Origin: Bacillota bacterium
GTDB taxonomy: Bacteria; Bacillota; Clostridia; Christensenellales; SZUA-584
Length of the DNA stretch: 48,202 nt
Direction of reading: 5' to 3'
NCBI GenBank assembly: GCA_023461435.1
Contig: JAEYLC010000028.1
Location: forward strand, 1-48,202
In this document: piece after piece, positions 23,030-31,166 of the stretch
Position numbering within the stretch: the stretch's first letter is position 1
Layout of the letters: the number at the start of each line of letters is the position of its first letter
The notes under the pieces: model-generated
Told to the model about the DNA's origin: nothing
The model's database searches: none
Seen by the model: only the letters and a program-made list of their open reading frames with translations
Program-made: the position numbers and the translations under genes

Positions 23030-23623
23030 ATGCAATTTCAGAAAGAGGACATAAGGGAGAGCATTTTGGCGGCAGCAAGGGAGGAATTTTCTGAAAAGGG
23101 CTTTGAAAAAGCGTCAATCAGAACGATCACAGCGAAGGCCAAAACCGCAAAAAGCAATCTGTACAACTATTTTAAGGACAAAAACGATCTGTTTTGCGCG
23201 GTACTGGAGCCGACAGTGGCTGAAATAAGGAACGGACTTGAGCTCGCCAAGCAGTATAACGTTCCCAAAGAGACAGAAGAATACACGATGAGCTCTCAGG
23301 CGTTTGTGATCGGCGTCATCAGGCAATTTGTGACCGGACACGCGCCGGACATCAGCCTGCTGCTGTTCAAGGCTCAGGGGTCGCCGCTCGAAAATTTTAA
23401 GCATGAGGTTCTCGACGCGTTTACCGACAGCATGGTGGATTGGACACAAAGCATGGAATCCGGCAAAAAAGTCACGAGGCTTTTTGTTCGCAGCGTCTGC
23501 AGCTTTTACCTCAATATGATCGAGCAAATGTTTCTGTTCGGATCACAGGGTGATGATATGGAGACATTCTTCAAGGAGACATCCGTGTTTGTTTATCACG
23601 GGTGGAAGAATGTTTTGTCATAA
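23030..23623 (+). CDS. TetR/AcrR family regulator
   Basis: A 197-aa repressor. The HTH is IRESILAAAREEFSEKGFEKASIRTITAKAKTAKSNLYNYFKDKNDLF in pieces (residues about 8-57), matching the TetR N-domain well. The C-terminal ligand domain includes VIRQFVTGHAPDISLLLFKA and a late VRSVCSFYLNMIEQMF helix. GGAAGAGAG precedes ATG 23030. The promoter carries a palindrome over the -10 box, so it probably represses itself. The methyltransferase gene begins 25 nt after its stop with no terminator, so both are co-transcribed and co-regulated. The inducer is unknown. Confidence 0.9.
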   Translation: MQFQKEDIRESILAAAREEFSEKGFEKASIRTITAKAKTAKSNLYNYFKDKNDLFCAVLEPTVAEIRNGLELAKQYNVPKETEEYTMSSQAFVIGVIRQFVTGHAPDISLLLFKAQGSPLENFKHEVLDAFTDSMVDWTQSMESGKKVTRLFVRSVCSFYLNMIEQMFLFGSQGDDMETFFKETSVFVYHGWKNVLS

Positions 23624-23648
23624 TATTTTTAATGAAAGTGTGAATAAA

Positions 23649-24530
23649 GTGAAAAGAAGAATCGAATCGCAAACCTCCCGCACAGCGGAGTATACCTGTC
23701 TCGCGCGGTGCCTGTCGTATCTCGAAAAGCGGGAACAGTACAAAAGCGCAGACGGCATTTCGCTGATCATCATGAACGGGCTTATCCGGCCGCTGCTGCA
23801 CTTTTCCTTTTTCAAACGGCAGCTGATGCGGCAATACCCCGCCGGCATGTACGAATATGTGATTGCCCGCACGAAAACCATCGACAGCGAATTGAAGCGG
23901 GCGCTTGAGCAGGGGTTCGTGCAGATACTGATTTTTGGCGCGGGCTTCGATTCGCGCGGCATCCGCTTTCGCGAAGAGTCGAAGAATGCGCGGATTTTTG
24001 AGCTCGACGCGCCGGTCACCCAAGCCGCGAAGCTAGAGAGGTTTCGGGAAAAAGGGATAGAAGTCCCCGAAAGCCTTGTGTTTGTTCCGATCGATTTCGA
24101 CCGCGAAAGCCTGCCTGACTGTCTTGACAAAGCGGGCTTTAAAAAAGGCAAGCCGAGCCTGTTCATACTCGAAGGGCTGACCATGTATCTGCAGCCCGAG
24201 TCGGTGAACAGCACTTTCAAGGTCATTGCGGAATATGCGGGCCCCGGCAGCCGCGTGGTTTTCGATCACATCTATGCGTCAGTCATGCGCCAGGAGAACC
24301 TCTATGAGGGTGAGCGGGAGATATATAACAACGTGGCAGCCGCAGGGGAACGCTTCGGCTTCGGCATTGAAAAGGGGCGCGTGAATGATTTTTTAAGCGT
24401 CTACGGTTTTGTGGCTGAAAAAATACTGGAAGGTGAGACGCTGGAAAACATGTATTTCCGCGACGCGCGGGGCGGTCTTGCCGGCAAGGTGAACAAAACG
24501 CACTGTATCGTGACGGCTGTGAAGGCTTAG
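23649..24530 (+). CDS. Class I SAM-dependent methyltransferase (leucine carboxyl methyltransferase / Tcmp-like)
   Basis: A 293-aa enzyme of the LCMT/PPM family that includes polyketide and small-molecule O-methyltransferases. Visible motifs are RTKTIDSELKRAL, the SAM site LIFGAGFDSRG (about 104-114), the acidic strand FELDAPVTQAAK, VPIDFDRESL, and LFILEGLTMYLQPESV. The C-terminus ends with the family's NKTHCIVTAVKA. No ATG starts the conserved region: GTG 23649 (MKRRIESQTS) is chosen, with GTG 23640 as alternative; the longer in-frame extension overlaps tetR. The substrate is unknown. Pairing with a TetR regulator suggests modification or detoxification of a small molecule. Confidence 0.82.
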   Translation: MKRRIESQTSRTAEYTCLARCLSYLEKREQYKSADGISLIIMNGLIRPLLHFSFFKRQLMRQYPAGMYEYVIARTKTIDSELKRALEQGFVQILIFGAGFDSRGIRFREESKNARIFELDAPVTQAAKLERFREKGIEVPESLVFVPIDFDRESLPDCLDKAGFKKGKPSLFILEGLTMYLQPESVNSTFKVIAEYAGPGSRVVFDHIYASVMRQENLYEGEREIYNNVAAAGERFGFGIEKGRVNDFLSVYGFVAEKILEGETLENMYFRDARGGLAGKVNKTHCIVTAVKA

Positions 24531-24593
24531 TTTTCGGTATAAGCATCTTAAACGTGATCGGCAGAGTTGCCGGATATATAAAGGAGGTTTGGC

Positions 24594-24725
24594 ATGAAGC
24601 ATCCTTTGAAGGATTATGTGAGAGAAATCGCGAAGATGAGCGGTGCGGATGGCGTCGCTTGGATCGGGAAGAAGACTGTGGCCGCAAGTGCAAAGCAAGC
24701 GCAGGCTCTGGGAGGGGAAGCATGA
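24594..24725 (+). CDS. 43-aa micro-protein coupled to the DUF998-like gene
   Basis: ATG 24594 lies 6 nt after an excellent AAAGGAGG. The product begins MKHPLKDYVREIAKMSGADG, continues with VAWIGKKTVAASAKQ and ends GGEA, without a membrane segment. Its TGA (24723-24725) overlaps the next ATG (24722) as ATGA. The downstream gene has its own GGGAGGGG inside this ORF. The SD quality and coupling argue for real translation. The function is unknown; it may partner or dose the membrane protein. Confidence 0.65.
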   Translation: MKHPLKDYVREIAKMSGADGVAWIGKKTVAASAKQAQALGGEA

Positions 24726-25348
24726 AACCGGTGAATATTATTTTTAAATATGCGGGCATCATGGCGATTCCTGTGTATATCGCGTTTACGTTTGCGTCGC
24801 ATATCAGCAGCCCTGTGATCAATCCACTCACGTATTGGCTCAGCGACTTCGGAAATAAAATTATCAACCCGAACGGCGCGGCGCTTTACAATTTGGGGTG
24901 CGAGCTCACCGCGGCGCTGCTTGCCGTCTTTTACATCGGCATGTATCGCTGGTACGGGCGCGGCCGTGCGGCGCGCAAATTCAACATCAGCTTTGCGGTC
25001 GCTCAGGCCGGCGGCCTTATCGGATGTGTATTCCTCGTACTGACGACCGTGTATACGCTCGGCACACAGACGGAGCTGCACAAAACGTTCAGCACAGCCA
25101 ACATGATCGCGATGGATTTTTTCTTAAGCTTCGCCGCCGTGGGCTTTCTGATGAATCCGAAGATTCCCAAAGCGCTTGGCGTATTCGGTCTTCTCATCAG
25201 CGTTTTCAATGAGGTCACAATGAACGCGTTTACCGATTTCTTTATATCCGAATGGATTTTCTTCGCGCTGTTCATGGTGAATATGGTACTGATCACGCTG
25301 CAGTATGACAAGCTGACGGAGCGGAAAACGCCGGAAGCGGCGGCCTAG
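24722..25348 (+). CDS. DUF998-like six-span membrane protein
   Basis: A 208-aa integral membrane protein with six hydrophobic segments beginning MKPVNIIFKYAGIMAIPVYI. It has the conserved early PLTYWLSDFGN segment after the first span, as in DUF998-type proteins, and a short hydrophilic C-terminus. ATG 24722 is favoured by GGGAGGGG upstream and overlap with the micro-ORF; the frame stays open further upstream but there it overlaps the micro-ORF. The family is uncharacterised. The neighbours (methyltransferase upstream, hydrolase downstream) give no firm hint. Confidence 0.7.
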   Translation: MKPVNIIFKYAGIMAIPVYIAFTFASHISSPVINPLTYWLSDFGNKIINPNGAALYNLGCELTAALLAVFYIGMYRWYGRGRAARKFNISFAVAQAGGLIGCVFLVLTTVYTLGTQTELHKTFSTANMIAMDFFLSFAAVGFLMNPKIPKALGVFGLLISVFNEVTMNAFTDFFISEWIFFALFMVNMVLITLQYDKLTERKTPEAAA

Positions 25349-25410
25349 GCATAAAAGGGGGAAATAGACGCTTACACCCAGCGTGACAGCATAAGGTTAT
25401 TCGCAGCCAT

Positions 25411-25436
25411 GAACATCCGCCGGGTGTTCTTTTTTT
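25411..25436 (+). terminator. Rho-independent terminator
   Basis: GAACATCC (25411-25418) pairs with GGGTGTTC (25422-25429) with one G-U pair, followed by seven T. It ends the TetR/methyltransferase/DUF998 unit. Confidence 0.85.
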
Positions 25437-25508
25437 CTCAACAAAAGGAATTTGGCATATTCAGGCGGAATATTTACTTATAGGATATATTATGCGCCAG
25501 AGGTCGAT

Positions 25509-26513
25509 ATGAAAAAGACAAAATACCGTCTTGATGAAAAATGCTTTGCCGATATAAACGGCGCGCGGCAGGCGATGTTTTTAAGAAGCGAGGATGAGCT
25601 AAACCCTGTGCTGCTGTTTGTTCATGGCGGCCCGGGGATGCCCGAATACTTTCTCGCGCAGAAATACCCAACCGGGCTCGAAAGCCATTTCACCGTCTGC
25701 TACTGGGAGCAGCGCGGCGCGGGGCTGTCGTACAGCCCCCTGCTGGAGCCGCAAAGCATCACCGTGGATCAGCTGATCGACGATACGATCGGCGTCACCA
25801 GATATCTCTGCGGACGGTTCGGACAGCAGAAAATCTACCTGATGGCGCACTCGTGGGGCTCATATATCGGCCTGCAGGCGGCGCAGATCGCGCCGGAGCT
25901 CTATCACGCCTATATCGGCGTGGCGCAGATCGCGCAGATGTTCGAATCCGAAAGAATCGCATATGGGTATATGCTCGACGAATATAAAAAGCGCGGCGAT
26001 ATGGCCATGGTGCGCAGGCTGCTTAAATTCCCCGTTCTGGAATCCGATGAGGCGGTGCTGCGCTTTTTCAAATCGGCGCTGCGCGATCAGACGATGCACA
26101 AAATCGGCATCGGGACGATGCGCAGCATGCGGTCCGTCTTCACGGGCGTTTTCATTCCGGTGCTTCGGTGCAAAGCCTACACACTGCGTGAAAGGATCGA
26201 CATCTGGAGAGCCAGAGCGTTTTTAAGAAGCCGGACCGGCTTGATCCACTCGTTTTTTACAGCCGAATTGCTGAGCCGGGATATCCGGCTTAACATCCCA
26301 TGCTATTTCATGAGCGGTTTTTACGATTATACGGTGAATATCGGTTTATCAAAAAAGCTGCTGGATAAACTTGAAGCGCCGAAAAAAGCGTTCTATACGT
26401 TTGAGCACTCGGCTCACAGCCCGATGTTCGAGGAGCCCGAAAGATTTGCAAAAATCATGGCTGAGGATATTCTGGCAAAGAGTTGCCGAGCCACCGAAGA
26501 TATTGTAAAATAA
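25509..26513 (+). CDS. Alpha/beta hydrolase (proline iminopeptidase-like)
   Basis: A 334-aa alpha/beta-hydrolase. The oxyanion motif HGGPG is at 39-43, as in prolyl iminopeptidases, followed by YWEQRGAGLSYSP. The nucleophile elbow AHSWGS gives the catalytic Ser, and the C-terminal FEHSAHSPMFEEPERF supplies the His. The cap region between the elbow and the C-terminus is long and helical. The family cleaves N-terminal proline or small esters and amides; the exact substrate is open. ATG 25509 with AGAGGT upstream is chosen; the frame runs back to 25452. The AI-2E transporter gene starts 42 nt downstream and may share its transcript. Confidence 0.85.
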   Translation: MKKTKYRLDEKCFADINGARQAMFLRSEDELNPVLLFVHGGPGMPEYFLAQKYPTGLESHFTVCYWEQRGAGLSYSPLLEPQSITVDQLIDDTIGVTRYLCGRFGQQKIYLMAHSWGSYIGLQAAQIAPELYHAYIGVAQIAQMFESERIAYGYMLDEYKKRGDMAMVRRLLKFPVLESDEAVLRFFKSALRDQTMHKIGIGTMRSMRSVFTGVFIPVLRCKAYTLRERIDIWRARAFLRSRTGLIHSFFTAELLSRDIRLNIPCYFMSGFYDYTVNIGLSKKLLDKLEAPKKAFYTFEHSAHSPMFEEPERFAKIMAEDILAKSCRATEDIVK

Positions 26514-26555
26514 TACAAACGCACAAAAGAAGCGATTGGCTCCGGAAGGCAAAGG

Positions 26556-27809
26556 ATGAAAATCAAAAACACTCATGGGAAAATTGCGATCATCGTGGTC
26601 ATCGCGGGCGCGGTGCTGTACGCGATTATGCGCATCATCGACAATATCGGGCTCGTTTACACGAGTATAGGCGTGGCCGTCCGTTTCATACTGGGGTTGC
26701 TTGCGCCTGTGCTGATCGGTTTTGTGATTGCGTTTTTACTGAGCCGCCCGTCCGATTTCTTTGAGCGGCTGTTCCTTAAAATCAAACCCGTCAAAAAGAG
26801 TCTTGCGCACGCGCTCGGTGTGGCCGTCGCGTTTTTGGTGCTGATCGGCATCATCGTCGCGTTTTTCTATCTGATGGTGCCGGGCATCATCGACAGCGTC
26901 AGCAGCATTTCCCATGATATTCCGGACTACGCCAAATCGGTGGACGCGATGCTGCTCGATTGGAGCCGCAACCCGAGTCTCGCACGCGTCTACGAATTTG
27001 TGGGCATCGACCCCGCAAAAACCAATTCGATCAGCGCCATCATTGCGCAGTTCTGGGACGATATCACGGTGTTTCTGCAAAACCTCACGGGCAGCGTGCT
27101 CAATTTCCTCGTCAATACAGGGTTGTTTCTTTACAACTTCGTGCTGGGCCTTTTCTTCTCGGTATACATGCTGCTTTTCAAGCATGAGCTCAAAAACCAG
27201 CTGCGCGTGCTTTCTCAGAACATATTCCGCAAATCGCACCACAAGCTGATGTTCGTGGTAGATATCACGGACGATATGTTTTACAGGTTTCTTGTGGGCA
27301 AAGGGATCTGCTCGATCGCCGTGGGCTTGCTCACGTTTGCGGTCTGCTCGATACTCGGGTTTAAATACAGCCCGCTCATCAGCCTCATCATCGCCGTGAC
27401 CAACATGATTCCCACATTCGGGCCGTTTATTGGCGCGATACCCGCGCTGCTGCTTTCGCTGATGACGGCGCCCGAATACGCGCTGTATATGATCATCATC
27501 ATCGTCGGTGTGCAGGTGGTGGACGGCAATATCGTCGGCCCGCGCGTGCTCGGCAGCTCGATGGGTATTAACGGCTTTTGGATCATGTTCTCGATCATCG
27601 TGTTCGGCGCGCTGTTTGGTGTGCTCGGCATGCTGATTGCCGCGCCGGTATTCGGCGTGCTGCGGATACTTTTAAAGAACTGGATTTACAGGCGCAATCA
27701 CGGAACGCTTGAGGGTGAGGCCGAGTTTGAAGCGAGCATGCAGCGCTTTAAGGAATGGACCACCAAGAAGAAGAAAAGCAAGCCGCAGCGGTCTCAGGAT
27801 CAGCTATAA
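26556..27809 (+). CDS. AI-2E family transporter
   Basis: A 417-aa membrane protein of the AI-2E transporter superfamily. It has two N-terminal spans, a large loop (VPGIIDSVSSISHDIPDYAK), then further spans with the family hallmarks AVTNMIPTFGPFIGAIPA, DGNIVGPRVLGSSMGINGFW and GVLGMLIAAPVFGVLRILL. The C-terminus is a basic soluble tail (KKKKSKPQ). Members export varied small molecules or act as Na+/H+ antiporters; despite the name, few are shown to move autoinducer-2. ATG 26556 follows an AAAGG-type SD. It shows no link to quorum-sensing genes here. Confidence 0.9.
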   Translation: MKIKNTHGKIAIIVVIAGAVLYAIMRIIDNIGLVYTSIGVAVRFILGLLAPVLIGFVIAFLLSRPSDFFERLFLKIKPVKKSLAHALGVAVAFLVLIGIIVAFFYLMVPGIIDSVSSISHDIPDYAKSVDAMLLDWSRNPSLARVYEFVGIDPAKTNSISAIIAQFWDDITVFLQNLTGSVLNFLVNTGLFLYNFVLGLFFSVYMLLFKHELKNQLRVLSQNIFRKSHHKLMFVVDITDDMFYRFLVGKGICSIAVGLLTFAVCSILGFKYSPLISLIIAVTNMIPTFGPFIGAIPALLLSLMTAPEYALYMIIIIVGVQVVDGNIVGPRVLGSSMGINGFWIMFSIIVFGALFGVLGMLIAAPVFGVLRILLKNWIYRRNHGTLEGEAEFEASMQRFKEWTTKKKKSKPQRSQDQL

Positions 27810-27844
27810 TAGCCGGTTGCATGTCCATCGAATATGGTGTATGA

Positions 27845-27935
27845 TCTACGCATACGCTTCCGTAGAGGAGTCGTTAGGCTGAATAATAAGACTCATGGGC
27901 TTGACAGCTTAGCCTGTGGGTTTATTCATTTTGAA
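27845..27935 (+). promoter_or_regulatory. Structured leader of mntP with terminator-like hairpin (candidate Mn-responsive attenuator)
   Basis: The leader holds mutually exclusive stems. TCTACG (27845-27850) pairs with CGTAGA (27861-27866). GAGTC near 27868 can pair with GACTC near 27889. AGGCT near 27877 can pair with AGCCT near 27911. ACTCATGGGCT pairs with AGCCTGTGGGT to form a strong hairpin followed by TTATTCATTTT. The last resembles an intrinsic terminator ahead of mntP. The manganese riboswitch (yybP-ykoY) often precedes mntP, but I cannot see its conserved loops clearly. Confidence 0.45.
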
Positions 27936-27945
27936 AGGGATACGC

Positions 27946-28509
27946 ATGCATTATTTTGAGCTGCTGATCATCGCAGTGGGGCTGTCGATGGACGCGTTTG
28001 CCGTGGCTGTCTGCAAAGGATTGGCGCAGCATCAGCACAGTGTGAAGAATTCGCTCATCACCGGTCTTTACTTCGGCGGTTTTCAGGCGCTGATGCCGCT
28101 GCTCGGATTCCTGCTGGGCAAACAGTTTGCGGGCGCCATCACGTCGGTAGATCACTGGATCGCGCTCGCGCTGCTGTCGATCATTGGCATCAACATGATC
28201 CGTGAATCGCGGTCTTGTGATGTCAAAACGAGCAATTCTTTCGGTTTTAAAAACATGGTGGTGCTCTCGCTTGCCACGAGCATCGATGCGCTTGCGATCG
28301 GCATCACGTTTGCTTTTTTGCAGGTTGATATCGTGTCTGCCATCCTGACTATCGGCGTCATCACGTTTGTGATATCGTTCGCGGGCGTAAAGCTCGGAAG
28401 CGTGTTCGGCGCCCGTTTCAAATCAAAAGCGGAGATCGCGGGCGGCGTGATACTTATACTGATGGGGCTTAAAATACTGCTTGAGCATTTGGGAGTTATT
28501 AACTTCTGA
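27946..28509 (+). CDS. mntP: Manganese efflux pump MntP
   Basis: A 187-aa six-span inner-membrane exporter matching MntP (DUF204) in length and motifs. The paired membrane signatures GLSMDAFAVAVCKGL (residues about 12-26) and LATSIDALAIGITFA (about 107-121) carry the essential Asp residues in each internal repeat. The second half closes with GAKS-type AEIAGGVILILMGLKILLEH. It exports Mn2+ and is typically induced by excess manganese, often by a yybP-ykoY riboswitch. Its leader here is strongly structured. ATG 27946 follows GAAAGGG. The gene appears monocistronic. Confidence 0.93.
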   Translation: MHYFELLIIAVGLSMDAFAVAVCKGLAQHQHSVKNSLITGLYFGGFQALMPLLGFLLGKQFAGAITSVDHWIALALLSIIGINMIRESRSCDVKTSNSFGFKNMVVLSLATSIDALAIGITFAFLQVDIVSAILTIGVITFVISFAGVKLGSVFGARFKSKAEIAGGVILILMGLKILLEHLGVINF

Positions 28510-28764
28510 CCTTTTTATATCTTTTCATCAATGCATGTTTGTGATATGATAATAAAGTGTGTTTAGTCATTCTTACCAACATTAAGCTATTGTTTTGAAA
28601 TTTTGCAACAAGAAGAGCCGCATTTGGCTTAAAGCTTTTCATGGGCGCCGGTCGAACAGCGTCCACACTCAGATACACTAAGACTTAAGTATCCAAACGC
28701 TCTCAGCCGCAGCGGCAGCTTGGCGGCTGGCAAATCGGTATAAAAACGGTTTAGGGAGGCGAAC

Positions 28765-29244
28765 ATGGAGGTTAAGGTGGTCACAAAACGGTCGTTTACG
28801 GTGTTTGGCAAGGAAGGTCGCGGTGAAGCGAACCATAGCGACAAGTGGATTCCGCCGCTTTGGAAAGAAGCGCGCGAGCATTTAAGCGAAATCATCAATC
28901 TGGCCAAGCTCGATACCAGCGGTCATCTCGCCGGGTTCTGGGGTGCGATGAGCGACACAAACAGGGAGTATGCTCCGTGGGGCGAGCAGGGGCTGTATCT
29001 CGCGGGCTGCGAGGTGGCGGACGGGCTGCCGGTGCCCGCTGGGTGGACAAAGTGGGTGATCCCCTCGTACCGTTATGCGGTGACCAAGTGTGTGAAAGAG
29101 ACGTATGGCGAGGCGTTCGGGTATATGCGAAAGGTGTACATGCCAAAGAACGAGTATAAGCTGGCGGGCGCCGTGCATGAGTATTACAGCCCGAAGGACA
29201 AAGACGGCACGCTGTATCTGTTTTTCCCGATAGAGAAGTTATAA
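28765..29244 (+). CDS. GyrI-like small-molecule-binding domain protein
   Basis: A 159-aa stand-alone GyrI-like/SOUL-type effector-binding protein. The visible pattern is MEVKVVTKRSFTVFGKEGRG at the start, a central FWGAMSDTNREYAPWGEQGL, YLAGCEVADGLPVPAGWTKW, and a C-terminal EYYSPKDKDGTLYLFFPI. Such domains bind hydrophobic small molecules, as in the C-terminal domain of Rob or BmrR. In stand-alone form some hydrolyse or sequester toxins and others inhibit gyrase. No partner gene is next to it. GGGAGG precedes ATG 28765. The 28510-28764 spacer shows no gene. Confidence 0.82.
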   Translation: MEVKVVTKRSFTVFGKEGRGEANHSDKWIPPLWKEAREHLSEIINLAKLDTSGHLAGFWGAMSDTNREYAPWGEQGLYLAGCEVADGLPVPAGWTKWVIPSYRYAVTKCVKETYGEAFGYMRKVYMPKNEYKLAGAVHEYYSPKDKDGTLYLFFPIEKL

Positions 29245-29257
29245 GAGAATCTGCATT

Positions 29258-29286
29258 AAGGCCCAGAGGATACTCGGGGCTTTTTT
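29258..29286 (+). terminator. Terminator of the GyrI-like gene
   Basis: GCCC near 29261 pairs with GGGC at 29277-29280 with a bulged inner stem, followed by TTTTTT. Confidence 0.6.
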
Positions 29287-29313
29287 GATGGACGATGGGG
29301 GCACTTGCGAAAA

Positions 29314-29442
29314 AAGGCTCCTTTGAAAAGGAGCTGGCAGCTATGCTGACTGAGGATTGAATGGAGTGAGTGCAATTTGCGGCGGTCGTCCGCAACCCTC
29401 CGTCGCGCTGCGCGCGCCACCTCCTTTAATAAAGGAGGCTTA
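29314..29442. repeat. MITE-like or intergenic palindromic repeat, about 130 bp
   Basis: The ends AAGGCTCCTTT and AAAGGAGGCTT are imperfect inverted repeats; within them GGAGCTGGC and GCCACCTCC are also inverted. The inner part contains CTGACTGAGGATTG and CCTCCGTCGCGCTGCGCGC. This layout (GGAGCTGGC ... GAGGGATTG ... CCTCCGTC ... GCCACCTCC) matches a high-copy intergenic element I recognise from gut Clostridia genomes. No coding capacity. Confidence 0.65.
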
Positions 29443-29503
29443 ATTTAATAAACCAAGAAGGGCCGCATGATTTGCGGCGCTTCCCGTTTTCCCATCCATC
29501 TCC

Positions 29504-31156
29504 CTATTTTTGCTTATCTCTCTCTCGCAGCTCCACGCGGCGGATTTTGCCGCTGATGGTCTTCGGGAGTTCAGTCACAAATTCGATCACGCGCGGATAC
29601 TTATACGGCGCGGTCACCTTCTTCACATGCTCCTGCAGCTCCTTGGCGAGCTCATCGCTCGGCTCATACCCCTTGGACAGCACGATCGTCGCCTTCACAA
29701 CCTGCCCGCGGTCGGGATGCGGCACGCCCGTGATAGCCGTCTCGAGCACCGCCGGATGCTCCATCAGCGCGCTTTCCACCTCGAACGGCCCGATGCGGTA
29801 ACCGCTGCTCTTGATCACGTCGTCGGTGCGCCCGACATACCAGTAATAGCCGTCCTCATCCTTCCACGCCACGTCACCCGTGTGATACAGGCCGTCGTGC
29901 CACGAGCGGTTGGTCAGCTCTTCATCCTTGTAATACCCGAGGAACATACCGGGCGTGGTGCCTTTCTCTACGCGCACCACGATTTCGCCCGATTCGCCCC
30001 AGTTGCACGGCTCGCCCGCGTCATTGACGATATCCACGTCGAACAGCGGCGACGGCTTGCCCATCGAGCCGGGGCGCGGCTCCATCCATATGAAGTTGCC
30101 CACGGTTACGGTCAGCTCGGTCTGGCCGTATATCTCCATGAGCTTGAGGCCCGTCGCCTCATAGAACTGGTGATACACCTCGGGGTTAAGCGGCTCGCCC
30201 GCGATGGACGCCCACTTCATGCGGGAAAAATCATATTTCGTGAGGTCTTCCTTTATGAAATAACGGTATATCGTAGGCGGCGCGCAGAACGTCGTCACCT
30301 TGTAATCGCAGATGGCCTTGAGCATCTCGGCCGGAACGAATTTCTCGTGGTCGTAAACGAACACCGCCGTTTCGGCCAGCCACTGGCCGTACAGCTTGCC
30401 CCAGACGGATTTTGCCCAGCCCGTCTCGGAGACGGTCAAATGCATGCCCTCAGGGTCCGCGTTGTGCCAGAACACTGCCGTCGGGATGTGTCCGAGCGGG
30501 TACGTGTACGAATGCGCCACCATCTTGGGCATGCCCGTCGTGCCTGATGTGAAATAGAGCAGCATGATATCATCGTTTTCGGACAGCTCCAAAGACGCGG
30601 TATCGAGCTTGTCGCTTGCCGCTTCCACGCCCGCCGTATAGTTTAGCCAGCCGTCCCGCCCGCCGAGTATCGCCCGGCTTTGAAGCGTCGGCATATTCTG
30701 CGCTTCCTCAATATGCGCCGCCACGTCGCCCGTATCCGTCGTAACGATCATCTTGACGTCCGCCGCGTTCACGCGGTATTCGATGTCCTTTTTGGTCAGC
30801 AGATGCGTCGCGGGGATGGTCACCGCGCCGATCTTGTGCAGCGCCATGATCGTATACCAGAACTCGTAATGGCGCTTTAGTATGATCATCACCTTATCGC
30901 CCTTGCGGATGCCCTGCGAAAGGAAAAAGTTCGCGGCCTTGTCGGAGAGGCGCTTCAAATCAGCAAACGTAAATATATGCTCTTCGCCGCTTTCGTGCAC
31001 CCAGACAAGCGCGCGCTTATCGGGCTTTTCCTCGGCGAGCACATCGAGCACATCGTAAGCGAAGTTGAACCGCTCGGGTACCGTGATCTTAAAATTCTGT
31101 TTAAAATCTTCATACGATGCAAAATCGGCTTTTGTATATTTTTCGAATATCCTCAT
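29504..31156 (-). CDS. AMP-forming acyl-CoA synthetase (medium/branched-chain acid-CoA ligase type)
   Basis: A 550-aa cytoplasmic adenylate-forming enzyme. It has the P-loop LLYFTSGTTGMPKMV (A3, about 197-211), APPTIYRYFIKEDL, the A5 motif EIYGQTELT, the A7 motif YHTGD, the A8 hinge DDVIKSSGYRIGPFEVE, and the A10 lysine in PKTISGKIRR. It activates a carboxylic acid to the acyl-AMP and then acyl-CoA. The A5 and GW (SETGWAKSVWG) blocks resemble medium-chain and benzoate-type ligases, not acetyl-CoA synthetase. It lies 10 nt after an XRE-cupin regulator and both follow a T-box leader. Isoleucine-type T-box control would fit a branched-chain acid such as 2-methylbutyrate, but that is inference. 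Confidence 0.9.
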   Translation of the reverse strand: MRIFEKYTKADFASYEDFKQNFKITVPERFNFAYDVLDVLAEEKPDKRALVWVHESGEEHIFTFADLKRLSDKAANFFLSQGIRKGDKVMIILKRHYEFWYTIMALHKIGAVTIPATHLLTKKDIEYRVNAADVKMIVTTDTGDVAAHIEEAQNMPTLQSRAILGGRDGWLNYTAGVEAASDKLDTASLELSENDDIMLLYFTSGTTGMPKMVAHSYTYPLGHIPTAVFWHNADPEGMHLTVSETGWAKSVWGKLYGQWLAETAVFVYDHEKFVPAEMLKAICDYKVTTFCAPPTIYRYFIKEDLTKYDFSRMKWASIAGEPLNPEVYHQFYEATGLKLMEIYGQTELTVTVGNFIWMEPRPGSMGKPSPLFDVDIVNDAGEPCNWGESGEIVVRVEKGTTPGMFLGYYKDEELTNRSWHDGLYHTGDVAWKDEDGYYWYVGRTDDVIKSSGYRIGPFEVESALMEHPAVLETAITGVPHPDRGQVVKATIVLSKGYEPSDELAKELQEHVKKVTAPYKYPRVIEFVTELPKTISGKIRRVELRERDKQK

Positions 31157-31166
31157 GCTGTCCCCC

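Noticed and set aside
27845..27935. Confirmed yybP-ykoY manganese riboswitch
   Set aside because: The conserved loop sequences are not clear by eye; reported only as a candidate attenuator.
29510..30547. 345-codon open frame on the plus strand
   Set aside because: Antisense to the acyl-CoA synthetase; product is His/Arg-rich without recognisable features.
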